A DNA stretch of 64,000 nt. It comes from CAVSUB01 sp963730995 (GTDB lineage: Bacteria; Acidobacteriota; Vicinamibacteria; Vicinamibacterales; 2-12-FULL-66-21). Of the stretch, positions 40,401 through 48,863 are shown in pieces. The number at the start of each line of letters is the position of its first letter. The first letter of the stretch is position 1. A program made the translations under genes and the position numbers. The notes under the pieces are model-generated. The model did no database searches, was not told the origin of the DNA, and saw only the letters and a program-made list of their open reading frames with translations. The DNA lies in contig CAVSUB010000002.1 in NCBI GenBank assembly GCA_963730995.1, positions 1 through 64,000 on the forward strand, given 5' to 3'.

Positions 40401-40547
40401 CACATTGTGTCGACTCTGAAGCAGACCGGCGGAGTTATCGAGGGGCCCAAGGGCGCCGCGACGATCCTGAACCTCCATCCAAATACGCTGCGCAGCAGAA
40501 TCAAGAAGCTCGGCATTGCCAAACCAGCAGTTCGCCGGAACTTATAG
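34462..40547 (+). CDS. Giant regulator: Ser/Thr kinase, ATPase, TPR-like region, two GAF domains, sigma54 activator, Fis HTH; frame-disrupted
   Basis: One gene of about 2030 codons. Kinase domain 34500-35320: ATP Lys in PVVIKMVVGD, catalytic loop GITHRDITPNNIVLN, DFGIAVEHHA, TLAYIAPEQTGR. AAA-type ATPase 35380-36180: Walker A SGYSGIGKSALVNEV, Walker B HPLVIFLDDLQWAD. Helical TPR-like region about 36200-38340. GAF domains about 38430-38930 and 38980-39450. Sigma54 activator domain 39530-40250: ILGETGTGKELIARAIHDRS, HVKGAFTGAIERR (GAFTGA contacts sigma54), GGTIFLDEIGELP, YRWPGNVRELQNVIERG. Fis HTH 40450-40540 (AATILNLHPNTLRSRIKKLG). Breaks near 34985, 36115, 36190, 36600, 37095, 38370, 39105 and 40330. 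Same front as the known trifunctional kinase/ATPase/histidine-kinase proteins but with transcription-factor output. Start is uncertain: TTG 34462 or 34366. Confidence 0.85.
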
Positions 40548-40549
40548 CA

Positions 40550-40656
40550 CCTAACGGGTGTCGAAGAGGCGCACGGCGCGGAAAACATCCGGGGCTTCAC
40601 CCGAATACCCTGCGTCGTCGAATGAAGAAGTTCGGGTCCCCGCTCATCGTGTCTTG
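40550..40656 (+). pseudogene. Remnant of a second Fis-type HTH
   Basis: Directly after the giant regulator the plus strand reads LHPNTLRRRMKKFGSPLIVS followed by a stop (TGA 40655-40657), nearly repeating LHPNTLRSRIKKLG from the real C-terminus 100 bases earlier. One frame over, 40559-40594 reads VEEAHGAENIRG, matching the IEGPKGAATILN that precedes the HTH. So the tail of another sigma54 activator, or a tandem duplication of this one, survives here with a frame break near 40594. Too short to act alone. Confidence 0.55.
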
Positions 40657-40879
40657 ACGGTACAGAATCTCCAACAGACCTCCGCGAACTAGACGCCACG
40701 AAATCTCGGAGTTCGTGGGCAGGCACGATTCAATCAAAGGGAGAGCTACGACATTTCGTAGTCTCACTCCTTCCGGTGTGATTGAGTTTTGTGCGAGAAG
40801 ATCTTTCAGTACTGCAAGATACGACCACACCTCGCCGTTCGCGTTAGCTGGGCATGGCCGTTGCCTTAGCGATGATCAC

Positions 40880-41173
40880 ATGCTGAGAATCTCTCGCACG
40901 ACGCTGGTGGGCCTCAAAGAACAGGAGCTCTTACGGCTCGAAGGGCAGGTTACCGGCCCTTGGGTCGAGGAGTTGCGTCGAGTGTGCGCTGAGGTGCTGG
41001 GGAATAACGGGCACGGCGGAAATCATCTCGTACTCGATCTTGCCGGCATCTCATTTCTCGACGCTGACGGTGTCTCCCTATTTCGCGAACTGGCAGCCCG
41101 CCGGGTTTTGTTCACAAATCGTTCTGCGTTCATCGCGGAGCAGCTAAAAGGGGTGCCCGATGTTGACAGGTAA
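40880..41173 (+). CDS. STAS-domain protein
   Basis: 97 residues from ATG 40880 (longer in-frame starts upstream run through the HTH remnant and look non-coding). STAS fold of the anti-anti-sigma/SpoIIAA type: LLRLEGQVTGPWVEELRRVC, HLVLDLAGISFLDADGVSLF, FTNRSAFIAEQLKGV. The usual phosphorylatable Ser after the D-x-x-G/D-S turn is replaced, since the loop reads FLDADGVSLF (Asp-Gly), with a Ser two residues on. The stop overlaps the ECF sigma gene by 14 bases, so both are coupled. Confidence 0.85.
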   Translation: MLRISRTTLVGLKEQELLRLEGQVTGPWVEELRRVCAEVLGNNGHGGNHLVLDLAGISFLDADGVSLFRELAARRVLFTNRSAFIAEQLKGVPDVDR

Positions 41174-41843
41174 CCTGCGGACCCCCAGAAGCTTCGCACC
41201 ATCGATCGAGGCCGCGATCCACGGCGGCGGAAGTTCAGCGAGTGGGGTCGTCGACGACGATCGGACCCTCCTCTCCGCGTTGCGCGAAGGACATGAGTGG
41301 GCCTTCGAAACGATGGTCCGGCTCTATGGTGGCCGCCTGCTCGCGGTCGCGAGACGCTTCACACGGAACGACGAGGACGCGCAAGACGTGGTTCAATCGG
41401 CCTACCTGAGCGCGTTTCGGGCCTTGAATGATTTCGAAGGCGCGTGCCAACTTTCGACGTGGCTGCATCGAATCGTCGTAAACACCGCGCTGATGAAATT
41501 ACGGTCACGCCGCCGAAAGCCCGAAGAGTCGATCGAGGTCCTCCTGCCCGCATTCAAGGAAGACGGTCATCACGTCGAACAATTTTCGGAGTGGAGCACG
41601 CCAGCCGATCAACTGATGGAGCGGAAGGAAACACGTGCGACCGTCCGAGCCTCGATCGAACAACTGCCGGAGAACTACCGCATGGTGCTGAAGCTGCGCG
41701 ACATCGAAGAGCTCTCGACGCAAGAAGTCGCCGGGATGCTGGCGATGACGCCTACAGCTGTGAAAGTTCGGTTGCACCGCGCGCGCCAGGCGCTGTCCAC
41801 CTTGCTTCGCAAGGAGTACGCGTCGACCGCCGTAACCTCGTAG
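41160..41843 (+). CDS. ECF RNA polymerase sigma factor
   Basis: Intact 227 residues. Region 2: ALREGHEWAFETMVRLYGGR, RRFTRNDEDAQDVVQSAYLS, FEGACQLSTWLHRIVVNTAL; region 4: IEQLPENYRMVLKLRDIEEL, STQEVAGMLAMTPTAVKVRL. The long spacer between them is typical of the ECF groups that pair with small zf-HC2 anti-sigma factors; such a protein is encoded at 46853-47095 rather than next door. The start overlaps the STAS gene by 14 bases, an unusual partner for an ECF factor. Confidence 0.93.
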   Translation: MLTGNLRTPRSFAPSIEAAIHGGGSSASGVVDDDRTLLSALREGHEWAFETMVRLYGGRLLAVARRFTRNDEDAQDVVQSAYLSAFRALNDFEGACQLSTWLHRIVVNTALMKLRSRRRKPEESIEVLLPAFKEDGHHVEQFSEWSTPADQLMERKETRATVRASIEQLPENYRMVLKLRDIEELSTQEVAGMLAMTPTAVKVRLHRARQALSTLLRKEYASTAVTS

Positions 41844-41871
41844 CCAGGCACAACATCCAACCGGCAACACC

Positions 41872-43646
41872 ATGCCGGGCGATCCGTTTCAGATCGACAG
41901 CCCCCCTACGACGCCCTATCGCGCGGCGATCGCCGCCGCGCGGCCCCTCCTCTCCTGGCTGCTGGGGCTGCGCACATATCGGGCGCTGTACGAACGGACC
42001 CAATCCAGCCGCGACGTACCCTTCGAATGCCGGGCGTTGAAGGCACTGGATGTAGAGACGCGTATATCCGACCTGGAACTGGGCGTGGTCCCGGTCCGTG
42101 GGCCCTTGCTGGTCGCGTCGAACCATCCGCACGGCGCACTGGATGGTCTGCTGCTGGCGTCGATTGTCGGCCGGAAGCGATCGGACGTGCGGGTTCTGAC
42201 GAACCATCTTCTCTCACGCATCCCGGACCTGTCGGAGCTGTGTTTTTTTGTGGATCCGTTCGGCGGGCCGACGGCTACCGTCCGCAGCCAGGCCGGTCTG
42301 CGCGCGGCACATCTCTGGTTGAAGAATGGCGGAGCGCTTGTGGTCTTCCCGTCCGGCGAGGTGGCCCACAGGCGTGGACCATCCGGCTTACGCATCGACT
42401 CGCCATGGCGATCGACAATTGGCCGCCTCGCGCTGACGACGGGCGCGCAGGTGCTGCCCGCGTTCATCGATGGCGCGAACACGAGATGGTTCTACGCCGC
42501 AGGATGTGTACACCCGGCACTCCGCACGGCACTACTCGCGCGGGAGCTCCTGAACAAACGAGGTTCAGCCGTAACGGTTCGCCTGGGCGTTCCGTTGGCC
42601 GCCCGCGATCTTGTCAGCACTGTAGGAGAAGCCGCCGCGGCGACTGCGTCGATCCGCCGGGCCGTCGAGGAACTCGGGCAAACAGTCGCTCCAGCCGCGC
42701 ACACTACGTCAGTGCGGCACGCCATGTCCGGCGTGAATCGCGCCAGCACCATTACATGGGAAATCGGGCAGCTGCCTGCCGAGTCCTGTCTCGTCGAAAG
42801 TGGCGCGTTCCAGGTGTTTCTGGCGGAGGCGAGCCAGATACCAACGGCGCTCCGCGAAATCGGGCGGCTTCGTGAACTCACCTACAGGGCCATCGGCGAA
42901 GGGACAGGCCGCCAACTTGATCTCGATTCCTTCGACGAGCGGTATTTGCACCTGTTCTCCTGGGACCACAAGCGGAAACAGATTGTCGGTGCCTACCGCA
43001 TCGGGCGAACCGATCGCATCATGGCGGCTGAAGGTGTCCACGGTCTCTACACTCGCACATTGTTCCGATATGACGAGCGGTTGATTGCACGCCTCTCCCC
43101 GGCGCTGGAGCTCGGGCGTTCATTCGTTCGCACCGAATACCAGAAGAACTACAACGCGCTTCTGCTGCTCTGGAAGGGTATCGGCCGGTTCGTCGCGACT
43201 CATCCGCAGTATCGCGTGCTGTTTGGCCCGGTCAGCATCAGCTGTCGGTACTCGGACAGCTCGCACCGGCTGTTGATGGCATTCCTGCAGCAGAATCATC
43301 TCGACAGCGATCTCGCAGAACTTGTGGAAGCCATCAACCCGCGAGTGGTGAATCCCAGCACCAGCACGGGCTATTCCACGGTCGGTGGAGGAAGCGAATC
43401 GGCTCGTGACCGAAGCGGAACGCGACGGAAAAGGCGTTCCCATACTGCTGCGCCAGTACCTGAAACTGAACGCGAAGTTGCTTGGATTCAACGTCGACCC
43501 GCAGTTCGGAGATGCGTTGGACGCCCTGATGATGGTGGATCTGACGACGGTCGATGCCGCGATTCTGAACCGGTACATGGGGCGGCAACGCGACCGCCCA
43601 GTTCCTGGCGCGCCATCGCGCCGTCCAGTCAGCGCACGCCGCCTGA
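41872..43646 (+). CDS. Bifunctional acyltransferase: PlsC-type domain plus OlsB-like GNAT domain, frame-disrupted
   Basis: About 590 residues. N-terminal half is a lysophospholipid acyltransferase: LLVASNHPHGALDGLLLASI (NHxxxxxD catalytic box), FFVDPFGG, NGGALVVFPSGEVAHRR (EG-box equivalent). The C-terminal half is the hemolysin/OlsB-like N-acyltransferase: FLAEASQIPTALREIGRLRE, LDSFDERYLHLFSWDHKRKQ, IVGAYRIGRTD, FGPVSISCRYSDSSHRLLMA. Together these would make an N-acylated then O-acylated lipid such as an ornithine-type aminolipid in one polypeptide (known logic of OlsB/OlsA; inference here). Breaks near 43370 and 43590; the final frame reads AQFLARHRAVQSAHAA and stops at 43646. Confidence 0.85.
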
Positions 43647-43723
43647 GCCAACGACTGGCGCAGGTGCTTCACTGACCGTCGAGATGACTTCTCGAAGATC
43701 GGTGATCGGAATCTTGGGAAGCA

Positions 43724-44296
43724 TTACCCGCCCGACGCGTCGGCGAGAACGGGTACTGGCGAGCGCGTCGCCCGCATGCCGCGCAGAAGCAGCACGATCA
43801 CAACTGCTGCCACTATGTCAGCCATCCAAGCCGATCCAATCAGACTCGAAATCCGCCCGATGAACGCATCTCCAATGATCGCCGTCAGTAGCACCAGCGC
43901 TGGTGTCCAGAGCAGTGTTCCAAGCAGAGCCCAGCCCGCGAACACGATGCCGGGCAATTCCACGATCCCCGCGATCACATAAAGAGGCAGTCGCGAGCCA
44001 GGGAGGAAACGACTGGCAACGATCGCCCAGCCGGCATGGCGGTCCAACCATGACCGAAATTCGTGAAATCGATTCGGCTGAAGGCGTCGGGCTACCCTCG
44101 GCCATGCGAGGACCGTGCGGCCGCACGCCCGACCAATTGCCCACAATCCAACGTCGCCCGCGAAGATCCCGAGCGTGCACGCCAGGACCGCGGACGACAC
44201 CTCAACCTGACCTCGCTGAATCAGGAGGCCAGCTGCGACGCACGCGAGATCTTCAGAGACCAGCGTTGCGAACATGAGTGAGAGGAAGGTCAGCAT
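43724..44296 (-). CDS. DedA family membrane protein
   Basis: Intact 190 residues from ATG 44294-44296, just one base beyond the stop of the NRDE gene. DedA (SNARE-associated/VTT) signature: SEDLACVAAGLLIQRGQVEV, LGIFAGDVGLWAIGRACGR, WAIVASRFLPGSRLPLYVIA (conserved R and G), FAGWALLGTLLWTPALVLLT. Four to five helices. These proteins act in lipid flipping or proton-dependent envelope homeostasis. Last gene of the DoxX-DinB-NRDE-DedA operon. Confidence 0.9.
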   Translation of the reverse strand: MLTFLSLMFATLVSEDLACVAAGLLIQRGQVEVSSAVLACTLGIFAGDVGLWAIGRACGRTVLAWPRVARRLQPNRFHEFRSWLDRHAGWAIVASRFLPGSRLPLYVIAGIVELPGIVFAGWALLGTLLWTPALVLLTAIIGDAFIGRISSLIGSAWMADIVAAVVIVLLLRGMRATRSPVPVLADASGG

Positions 44297-44297
44297 G

Positions 44298-45014
44298 TCA
44301 CACTGCCGCCGTGACGACAGCGAACTCCGCGGACTCGAGCGCTCGATACCGAAGCTCGATCGCACTGGCGGTGACGCTCACGAACGTGTGGCTGACCGTC
44401 TTTGCCTCAGCGCGCTCCATTCTGACGCTGATGTCACGACGGCTCCGCCACTGGTGGCGGTGGAAAAGGCTCTGCGCCACCACCCACGAGCGCTCCTCGC
44501 CGCCGAATACGCGCTCGAACAGTCGTCTTCGAGGCTTTTCGACCAACGCATCACCGAGTGATGAAGACGTCAGCATCATCGGTCGAGCGAGGTCGGTGAC
44601 TTCAACGGCAAGTTCAGCGCCGTCAGACGTCAGTGTCGCAACCGTGCCTCGTTGAACCATCGCGAGGCGAAATCGATCGAAATCGCGTGGGTCCACGGCG
44701 GCGCCCCTCTGGAGAGCGTCGGCCAGCGAGGCACACTCGAGCAAATACGGAATGATGAGCCCGCGGCTGCGTCGCCGACGCGTGTCGAGCGGCACGGTCG
44801 AATCGGGGCTTCTATTGAGCAGCGCGGCGGCAAGGCTGGCGTCGTTGACGCCGACCCACGTTCCAGGTCCTGCCCGGTCCACGGGAAAGATTGCGGTTCG
44901 GCGTGACAGGCCGTGGACGGCTGGTGGCAAGGCTGGCGCGCGATCCCGCCGTTCATCACGGTTGCAGCCAAGACGAAATCCATCGCCCACTGGCACGATT
45001 GTCACGGTGCACAC
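44298..45014 (-). CDS. NRDE (TANGO2-like) family protein
   Basis: Intact; 238 residues from GTG 45012-45014, chosen because the family starts at CTVTIVPVGDGFRLGCNRDE (Cys2 would be exposed as N-terminal nucleophile), with GAGAAG eight bases upstream. Further family blocks are GTWVGVNDASLAAALLNRSP and SRGLIIPYLLECAS. TANGO2/NRDE proteins are linked to haem or lipid handling; exact role unknown. Eleven bases after the DinB gene and one base before the DedA gene. Confidence 0.85.
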   Translation of the reverse strand: MCTVTIVPVGDGFRLGCNRDERRDRAPALPPAVHGLSRRTAIFPVDRAGPGTWVGVNDASLAAALLNRSPDSTVPLDTRRRRSRGLIIPYLLECASLADALQRGAAVDPRDFDRFRLAMVQRGTVATLTSDGAELAVEVTDLARPMMLTSSSLGDALVEKPRRRLFERVFGGEERSWVVAQSLFHRHQWRSRRDISVRMERAEAKTVSHTFVSVTASAIELRYRALESAEFAVVTAAV

Positions 45015-45025
45015 GGCCAGACTTC

Positions 45026-46054
45026 TCAGTTTCGCCGCGGCGTTGACGGCGAGTGACCAAACCGGTCTGGCACCGCGTGGCCGTGAATGGCCAGGAGCAC
45101 ACCGATGATGGCCTGGTGATGAATCGTGTGGCTCACCACAAAGGCCAGTTCGCGGGCGATTGTCGACCAGCCGGTCACCGCAGCCCCCGAGGGAGAAATC
45201 ATCGAGGTGACGCGGATCGTCTCGTCCAGTGAGCGTGTCGACCACGCCTCGAGACCGCGCTTCAGTTGCAGAATTTGTCGCACGCCCTCGGCGGGGTCGG
45301 TCTCCACCGTCGTTCCACGCTGCCGACGATCGTAGGACAGCGTCGTGGACGAATCTGCTGCGAGCAACGCCGATACGTGATCGAGGCAGTGTCTGACATG
45401 TTCGCCGATTGACCCCGATACCTCAGTGGCGAAACGCGCGCAGTACACATCGGGCGCGACTTCGGTCAGAAGAGAGTCGAGTTCGTCGAGAAGACGCCAG
45501 AGCTCCCAGGCTGGGGGAACCGACGAGCGTGCACGAAGAGGCTGTAGTTGCATCGAGCCAAATCCTTTGGGAACGTCGAAACCGAAACAGTTCATCGAAC
45601 GTTCGATCATTTTTTGACAGTCAACGACATGATTTACAACGAACGCGAGCTCGTCCCCGAGCGTCGACCATCCTCGTTCCGAGAGACCCAGAGGCCAGAT
45701 CGTCTGCTCCACGCAGATGATGCCGTCGAGCGAGCGCCCGGGCCAGCTAAGAGCCAGATTCTGCAGTTCTCGAATTCTGCGAAGGCTTGCGGCCAGGTCG
45801 CCGACGACACCGCCGCGGGCTTGGTAAGCGATGACCTGCGCAGCACCAACGGAAAGGAGCGTCTCGATCAAGTCGAGGCAGTGGTCAACGTGCCGAGCGA
45901 TTGGCGCCTGTCCACTCTCCGCCACGGCGTCGTAGGCTTCCGGCGGCATCAGTTGGAGGAGCGAATCGAATTCGCCGAGCAACCTGTCTAACCCGTGAGA
46001 GGGAGCGACCCGGACATCTGCCCCGCTCAGGCGGTCGCCAATGGCAATCGTCAC
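45026..46054 (-). CDS. Tandem DinB-like protein
   Basis: 342 residues from GTG 46052-46054 (GAGG nine bases upstream; earlier starts give a non-typical leader). Two homologous halves: LDRLLGEFDSLLQLMPPEAY, IARHVDHCLDLIETLLSVGA, ELAFVVNHVVDCQKMIERSM in the first, and LWRLLDELDSLLTEVAPDVY, IGEHVRHCLDHVSALLAADS, ELAFVVSHTIHHQAIIGVLL in the second. The second keeps the His positions of DinB/YfiT four-helix metalloproteins (HCLDH, HTIHHQ); in the first the HH pair is DC. One half may therefore have lost metal. Role probably thiol-dependent transfer or detoxification (family knowledge). Confidence 0.85.
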   Translation of the reverse strand: MTIAIGDRLSGADVRVAPSHGLDRLLGEFDSLLQLMPPEAYDAVAESGQAPIARHVDHCLDLIETLLSVGAAQVIAYQARGGVVGDLAASLRRIRELQNLALSWPGRSLDGIICVEQTIWPLGLSERGWSTLGDELAFVVNHVVDCQKMIERSMNCFGFDVPKGFGSMQLQPLRARSSVPPAWELWRLLDELDSLLTEVAPDVYCARFATEVSGSIGEHVRHCLDHVSALLAADSSTTLSYDRRQRGTTVETDPAEGVRQILQLKRGLEAWSTRSLDETIRVTSMISPSGAAVTGWSTIARELAFVVSHTIHHQAIIGVLLAIHGHAVPDRFGHSPSTPRRN

Positions 46055-46064
46055 TACGGCGACC

Positions 46065-46496
46065 TCACGCGAGTTCGAAGAACCGGCCCACGACAGGAAT
46101 CTGCGCGCGTCGTAACGCGAGCACGATGGCACTGCCGATGAAGGCTGTGAGAGCCAGGCCGAATAGCAGGCCACCATCGCCCTTCACCTCGATACCGAGG
46201 ACGACAAGGTGGCTCAGAATTGCCCCAGCCATAACCCCCATGGTCAGGATGGCCCCGATGGACGCCGTCGCCGGCACAATCAGCAACAGCGAGGCGATCA
46301 GCTCGAGAACTCCTGATCCGATCCGCCCCCACGGTTCCACGCCGGCGATGTTGAGGAACCGCCCAACCGTGCTGAAGATGTAGACAGACTCTTCGGCGCC
46401 CGTGAACTTGAAAAACAGCGTTTGCAGCAAGATCCCGGCGACTGCGAGCTGCAGGAACCAGCTGAGAACGGTTTGTGCTCTGGACAGGTGATTCAT
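46065..46496 (-). CDS. DoxX family membrane protein
   Basis: Intact 143 residues with four helices: LSWFLQLAVAGILLQTLFFK, IGSGVLELIASLLLIVPATA, IGAILTMGVMAGAILSHLVV, GGLLFGLALTAFIGSAIVLA. The FKFTGAEESVYIFSTVG segment and GSGVLELIASL are DoxX-like. First gene of a leftward operon; the tandem DinB gene starts 10 bases after its stop. Third and only intact DoxX-type gene in the window. Confidence 0.87.
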   Translation of the reverse strand: MNHLSRAQTVLSWFLQLAVAGILLQTLFFKFTGAEESVYIFSTVGRFLNIAGVEPWGRIGSGVLELIASLLLIVPATASIGAILTMGVMAGAILSHLVVLGIEVKGDGGLLFGLALTAFIGSAIVLALRRAQIPVVGRFFELA

Positions 46497-46852
46497 GCCG
46501 GTTTAGATGACCTGCGCCTCGAAGGGTTACAGATCGAGCATCTGAAACCATGGACGCCGTCGGGCATCCAAGTCGTGTCGCCCACCCGTGGGCAACCGTT
46601 GACCGAACCAGAGCGATCTCGTGGAATTCGAAAATGTAATCAGGGATGCGGGTGAGAGGGTGGATCCACCCTTGAATGGCCCGGAGCCTGCTTTCGAGAC
46701 GGACGGGCCGTCGCTGGCAGTCGAGGAACCGCCTGCCGACCTATGTCCCCGGCGCGACGCGTTCGATTGGCTTGCAAAATCCTGGTGGCGGGATCAGAAT
46801 CTTCTGCGAGGGTGAGTTGACGCGAGCCGCATCAGCTCGAGGAGTCGTCCCA
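46497..46852. other. Intergenic stretch without a supported gene
   Basis: 356 bases between the leftward DoxX operon and the rightward anti-sigma gene. A GTG frame of 64 codons at 46621-46815 exists, but it lacks a ribosome binding site and family resemblance. The region must hold promoters for both directions; I could not pick a convincing one. Confidence 0.4.
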
Positions 46853-47095
46853 TTGACCTGCCGCGAATTCGCCGACTTCATGATGGACTATTTGTCGGAC
46901 GAGCTGTCGACGGAATCGCGAGCAGCGTTCGAGTACCACCTGAGTTTGTGCACCAACTGCCGGCGGTACCTCGCCAGCTATCGGGAGACAGTCGAGCTCG
47001 GAAAGCGCGCCTTCGAAGACGTTGACGCGGACGTGCCGTCACAGGTACCCGAAGAGCTCGTCAAAGCCATCCTCGCTGCGCGTCCGCGACAATAG
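46853..47095 (+). CDS. zf-HC2 anti-sigma factor, soluble
   Basis: 80 residues from TTG 46853, which stands nine bases after GAGGAG. Zinc-binding anti-sigma motif: MTCREFADFMMDYLSDELST, FEYHLSLCTNCRRYLASYRE (HxxxCxxC). No membrane segment, and the C-terminus (VPEELVKAILAARPRQ) is a typical sigma-clamping tail. Such small anti-sigmas usually sit beside an ECF gene with a long spacer; the nearest fitting ECF is at 41160-41843, five kilobases away. Confidence 0.87.
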   Translation: MTCREFADFMMDYLSDELSTESRAAFEYHLSLCTNCRRYLASYRETVELGKRAFEDVDADVPSQVPEELVKAILAARPRQ

Positions 47096-47218
47096 CCGAA
47101 ACTGCAGCGGCCTGCCCGGCATCGAAGGGGCATGGCACACTTCCCGCGCGTCCTTCCGTCTTTTTCACGACATCCGACGCCACCTTCGGCTTGCTTGCAC
47201 TGAGCCAGTAGCTGCAGG

Positions 47219-48427
47219 ATGCACACGCTCATCGCACCTCTCCGGGTCCGGTCGACCGGTGAAGCCGGCCGCAAGGTTACGTGGCTGGAGTTGTTCTTCG
47301 ATCTGATCTTTGTTGCCGCGGTCGCCCAGGTCGCCGAGCCGCTGCGCGACCACTACTCTGTAATTGGGCTCGTGCGGTTCGCTCCGCTGTTCGCCCTCAT
47401 CTGGTGGGCGTGGACAGGCCATACCGTCTTTTCCACGAGGTTCGATAGCGATGACGTGATCCAGCGCGGACTCACGTTGGTACAAATGTTCGCGGTCGCC
47501 GCGATGGCTGCCAATGCGAAAGATGCGCTCGACAGCCGCTCGTCTGCCGGTTTTGCAGCGGCGTATGCGGCGGTCCGGTTCATCCTCGTCGCACAGTATT
47601 TTCGCGCCCGTCAGGTGCCCGACGCGCGGCCCCTTGCGACGCGTTATCTCGTCGGCCATGGGAGCGCGGCACTTCTTTGGCTGACGTCCGCGCTCGTGCC
47701 AGCCCCAGAGCGATTTTGGCTTTGGGGAGTTGCGTTCGCACTCGATCTTGGAACGCCGTGGCTGGCCGTTCGCCATAGCGTCAAGATTCCTCCGGACGCT
47801 GCACACCTGCCAGAACGTTTTGGGCTGTTCACGCTCATCCTGCTCGGCGAGTCTGTCGTAGCCGTCATGCGGGGTATGGAGAGCCAAGAGGACTGGACGC
47901 CCGCAGCGGCGACCTCCGCGTTCTTGGGAATGGGCATCTCCTTTCTGATCTGGTGGTGGTATTTTGACGGAGCGTCAGGTGCCTCCGAACAGCCAGTTCG
48001 TACTAGGCGCGACGCCCTTCGCTTTCACGTTTGGACTTACTCGCATTTCCCGCTCTATCTCGGCATCGTGATTCTTGGTGTTGGGATCCAGCGCATCGTC
48101 ACGGCGGCATCTCGCGCCACGTTGACGACGACAGAAGGTGCCATTCTGACGGGCGCCGCCACTGTCGTCATGATCGCAATGACCGTGATCGGAATCGCGT
48201 CGGCCGGTCGCCGGCTTCGCATTTCGTCAGCGACATCGAGGAGCGTGGCGCTCACCCTTGCGATGCTAGTGGTCGGTTTCACCGTGAGCGGGTTCGGATC
48301 TCCAGTTGCTATGGTCGTCGTGATCGCCAGCCTGTCCCTCAGCCAGCTCGCCGTGGCGCTCTCGGGAACATTGCCGCCCAAATCGAACGCGCACCTGGCA
48401 TCAGCGACGGAGCAGGTGAGCGTGTAG
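47219..48427 (+). CDS. Low temperature requirement protein A (LtrA) family membrane protein
   Basis: Intact 402 residues, about eleven to twelve membrane helices. The N-terminal VTWLELFFDLIFVAAVAQVA and LPERFGLFTLILLGESVVAV (conserved E in FFDL..LGE) are the family signatures, followed by LGMGISFLIWWWYFDGA. LtrA was named from cold growth in Listeria; biochemical role is not known. Stands alone between an anti-sigma gene and the molybdoenzyme operon. Confidence 0.92.
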   Translation: MHTLIAPLRVRSTGEAGRKVTWLELFFDLIFVAAVAQVAEPLRDHYSVIGLVRFAPLFALIWWAWTGHTVFSTRFDSDDVIQRGLTLVQMFAVAAMAANAKDALDSRSSAGFAAAYAAVRFILVAQYFRARQVPDARPLATRYLVGHGSAALLWLTSALVPAPERFWLWGVAFALDLGTPWLAVRHSVKIPPDAAHLPERFGLFTLILLGESVVAVMRGMESQEDWTPAAATSAFLGMGISFLIWWWYFDGASGASEQPVRTRRDALRFHVWTYSHFPLYLGIVILGVGIQRIVTAASRATLTTTEGAILTGAATVVMIAMTVIGIASAGRRLRISSATSRSVALTLAMLVVGFTVSGFGSPVAMVVVIASLSLSQLAVALSGTLPPKSNAHLASATEQVSV

Positions 48428-48436
48428 TTCGGCGCC

Positions 48437-48853
48437 ATGCCGCTCAACAGACGTGAATCATTGATTTGCCCGTGGGCCAGATGCTACCGTTCGCCGGAGG
48501 TGCGCACTCGAATTTGCGCCACGACGATTGGGAAGCTGCCAGTCGGAGTTCGTCGAGATGGTTCCGCCGACGTGATCGTGGCCATCACGCAAGACGGGTT
48601 GGTCAGCCGCGTGCAACGTGGCGAGAATCACGGGCGCACTCTGACGCATGACGCGGTCGTCCGGCTGCTGATGACAGCCGGGCACCTGAGCGCGAAGCAA
48701 CGTGATGCGAATCTGGCGGCAACGGTCCGGCTCGATCCGAGCTGGAAGTCGGAGGCGCTGCGAGTCGTCGCATTCGTGCAGGAAGCGGCGAGCAGGCGGA
48801 TCGTCGCGGCGAGCTCCGCACCGCTTCAGTCAAGTCACTTCGGGTTGGAGTAG
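48437..48853 (+). CDS. C-terminal part of a DUF1223 protein
   Basis: 138 codons. From about residue 35 on it aligns with the C-terminal half of the DUF1223 protein at 3437-4276: DVIVAITQDGLVSRVQRGEN, GRTLTHDAVVRLLMTAGHLS, ALRVVAFVQEAASRRIVAAS. The N-terminal thioredoxin-like part with its CxxC motif is absent; the first 35 residues look random. It is either a truncated remnant or a stand-alone beta domain. It ends 10 bases before the molybdoenzyme gene, so it may be transcribed with it. Confidence 0.7.
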   Translation: MPLNRRESLICPWARCYRSPEVRTRICATTIGKLPVGVRRDGSADVIVAITQDGLVSRVQRGENHGRTLTHDAVVRLLMTAGHLSAKQRDANLAATVRLDPSWKSEALRVVAFVQEAASRRIVAASSAPLQSSHFGLE

Positions 48854-48863
48854 GCGAGGCATC

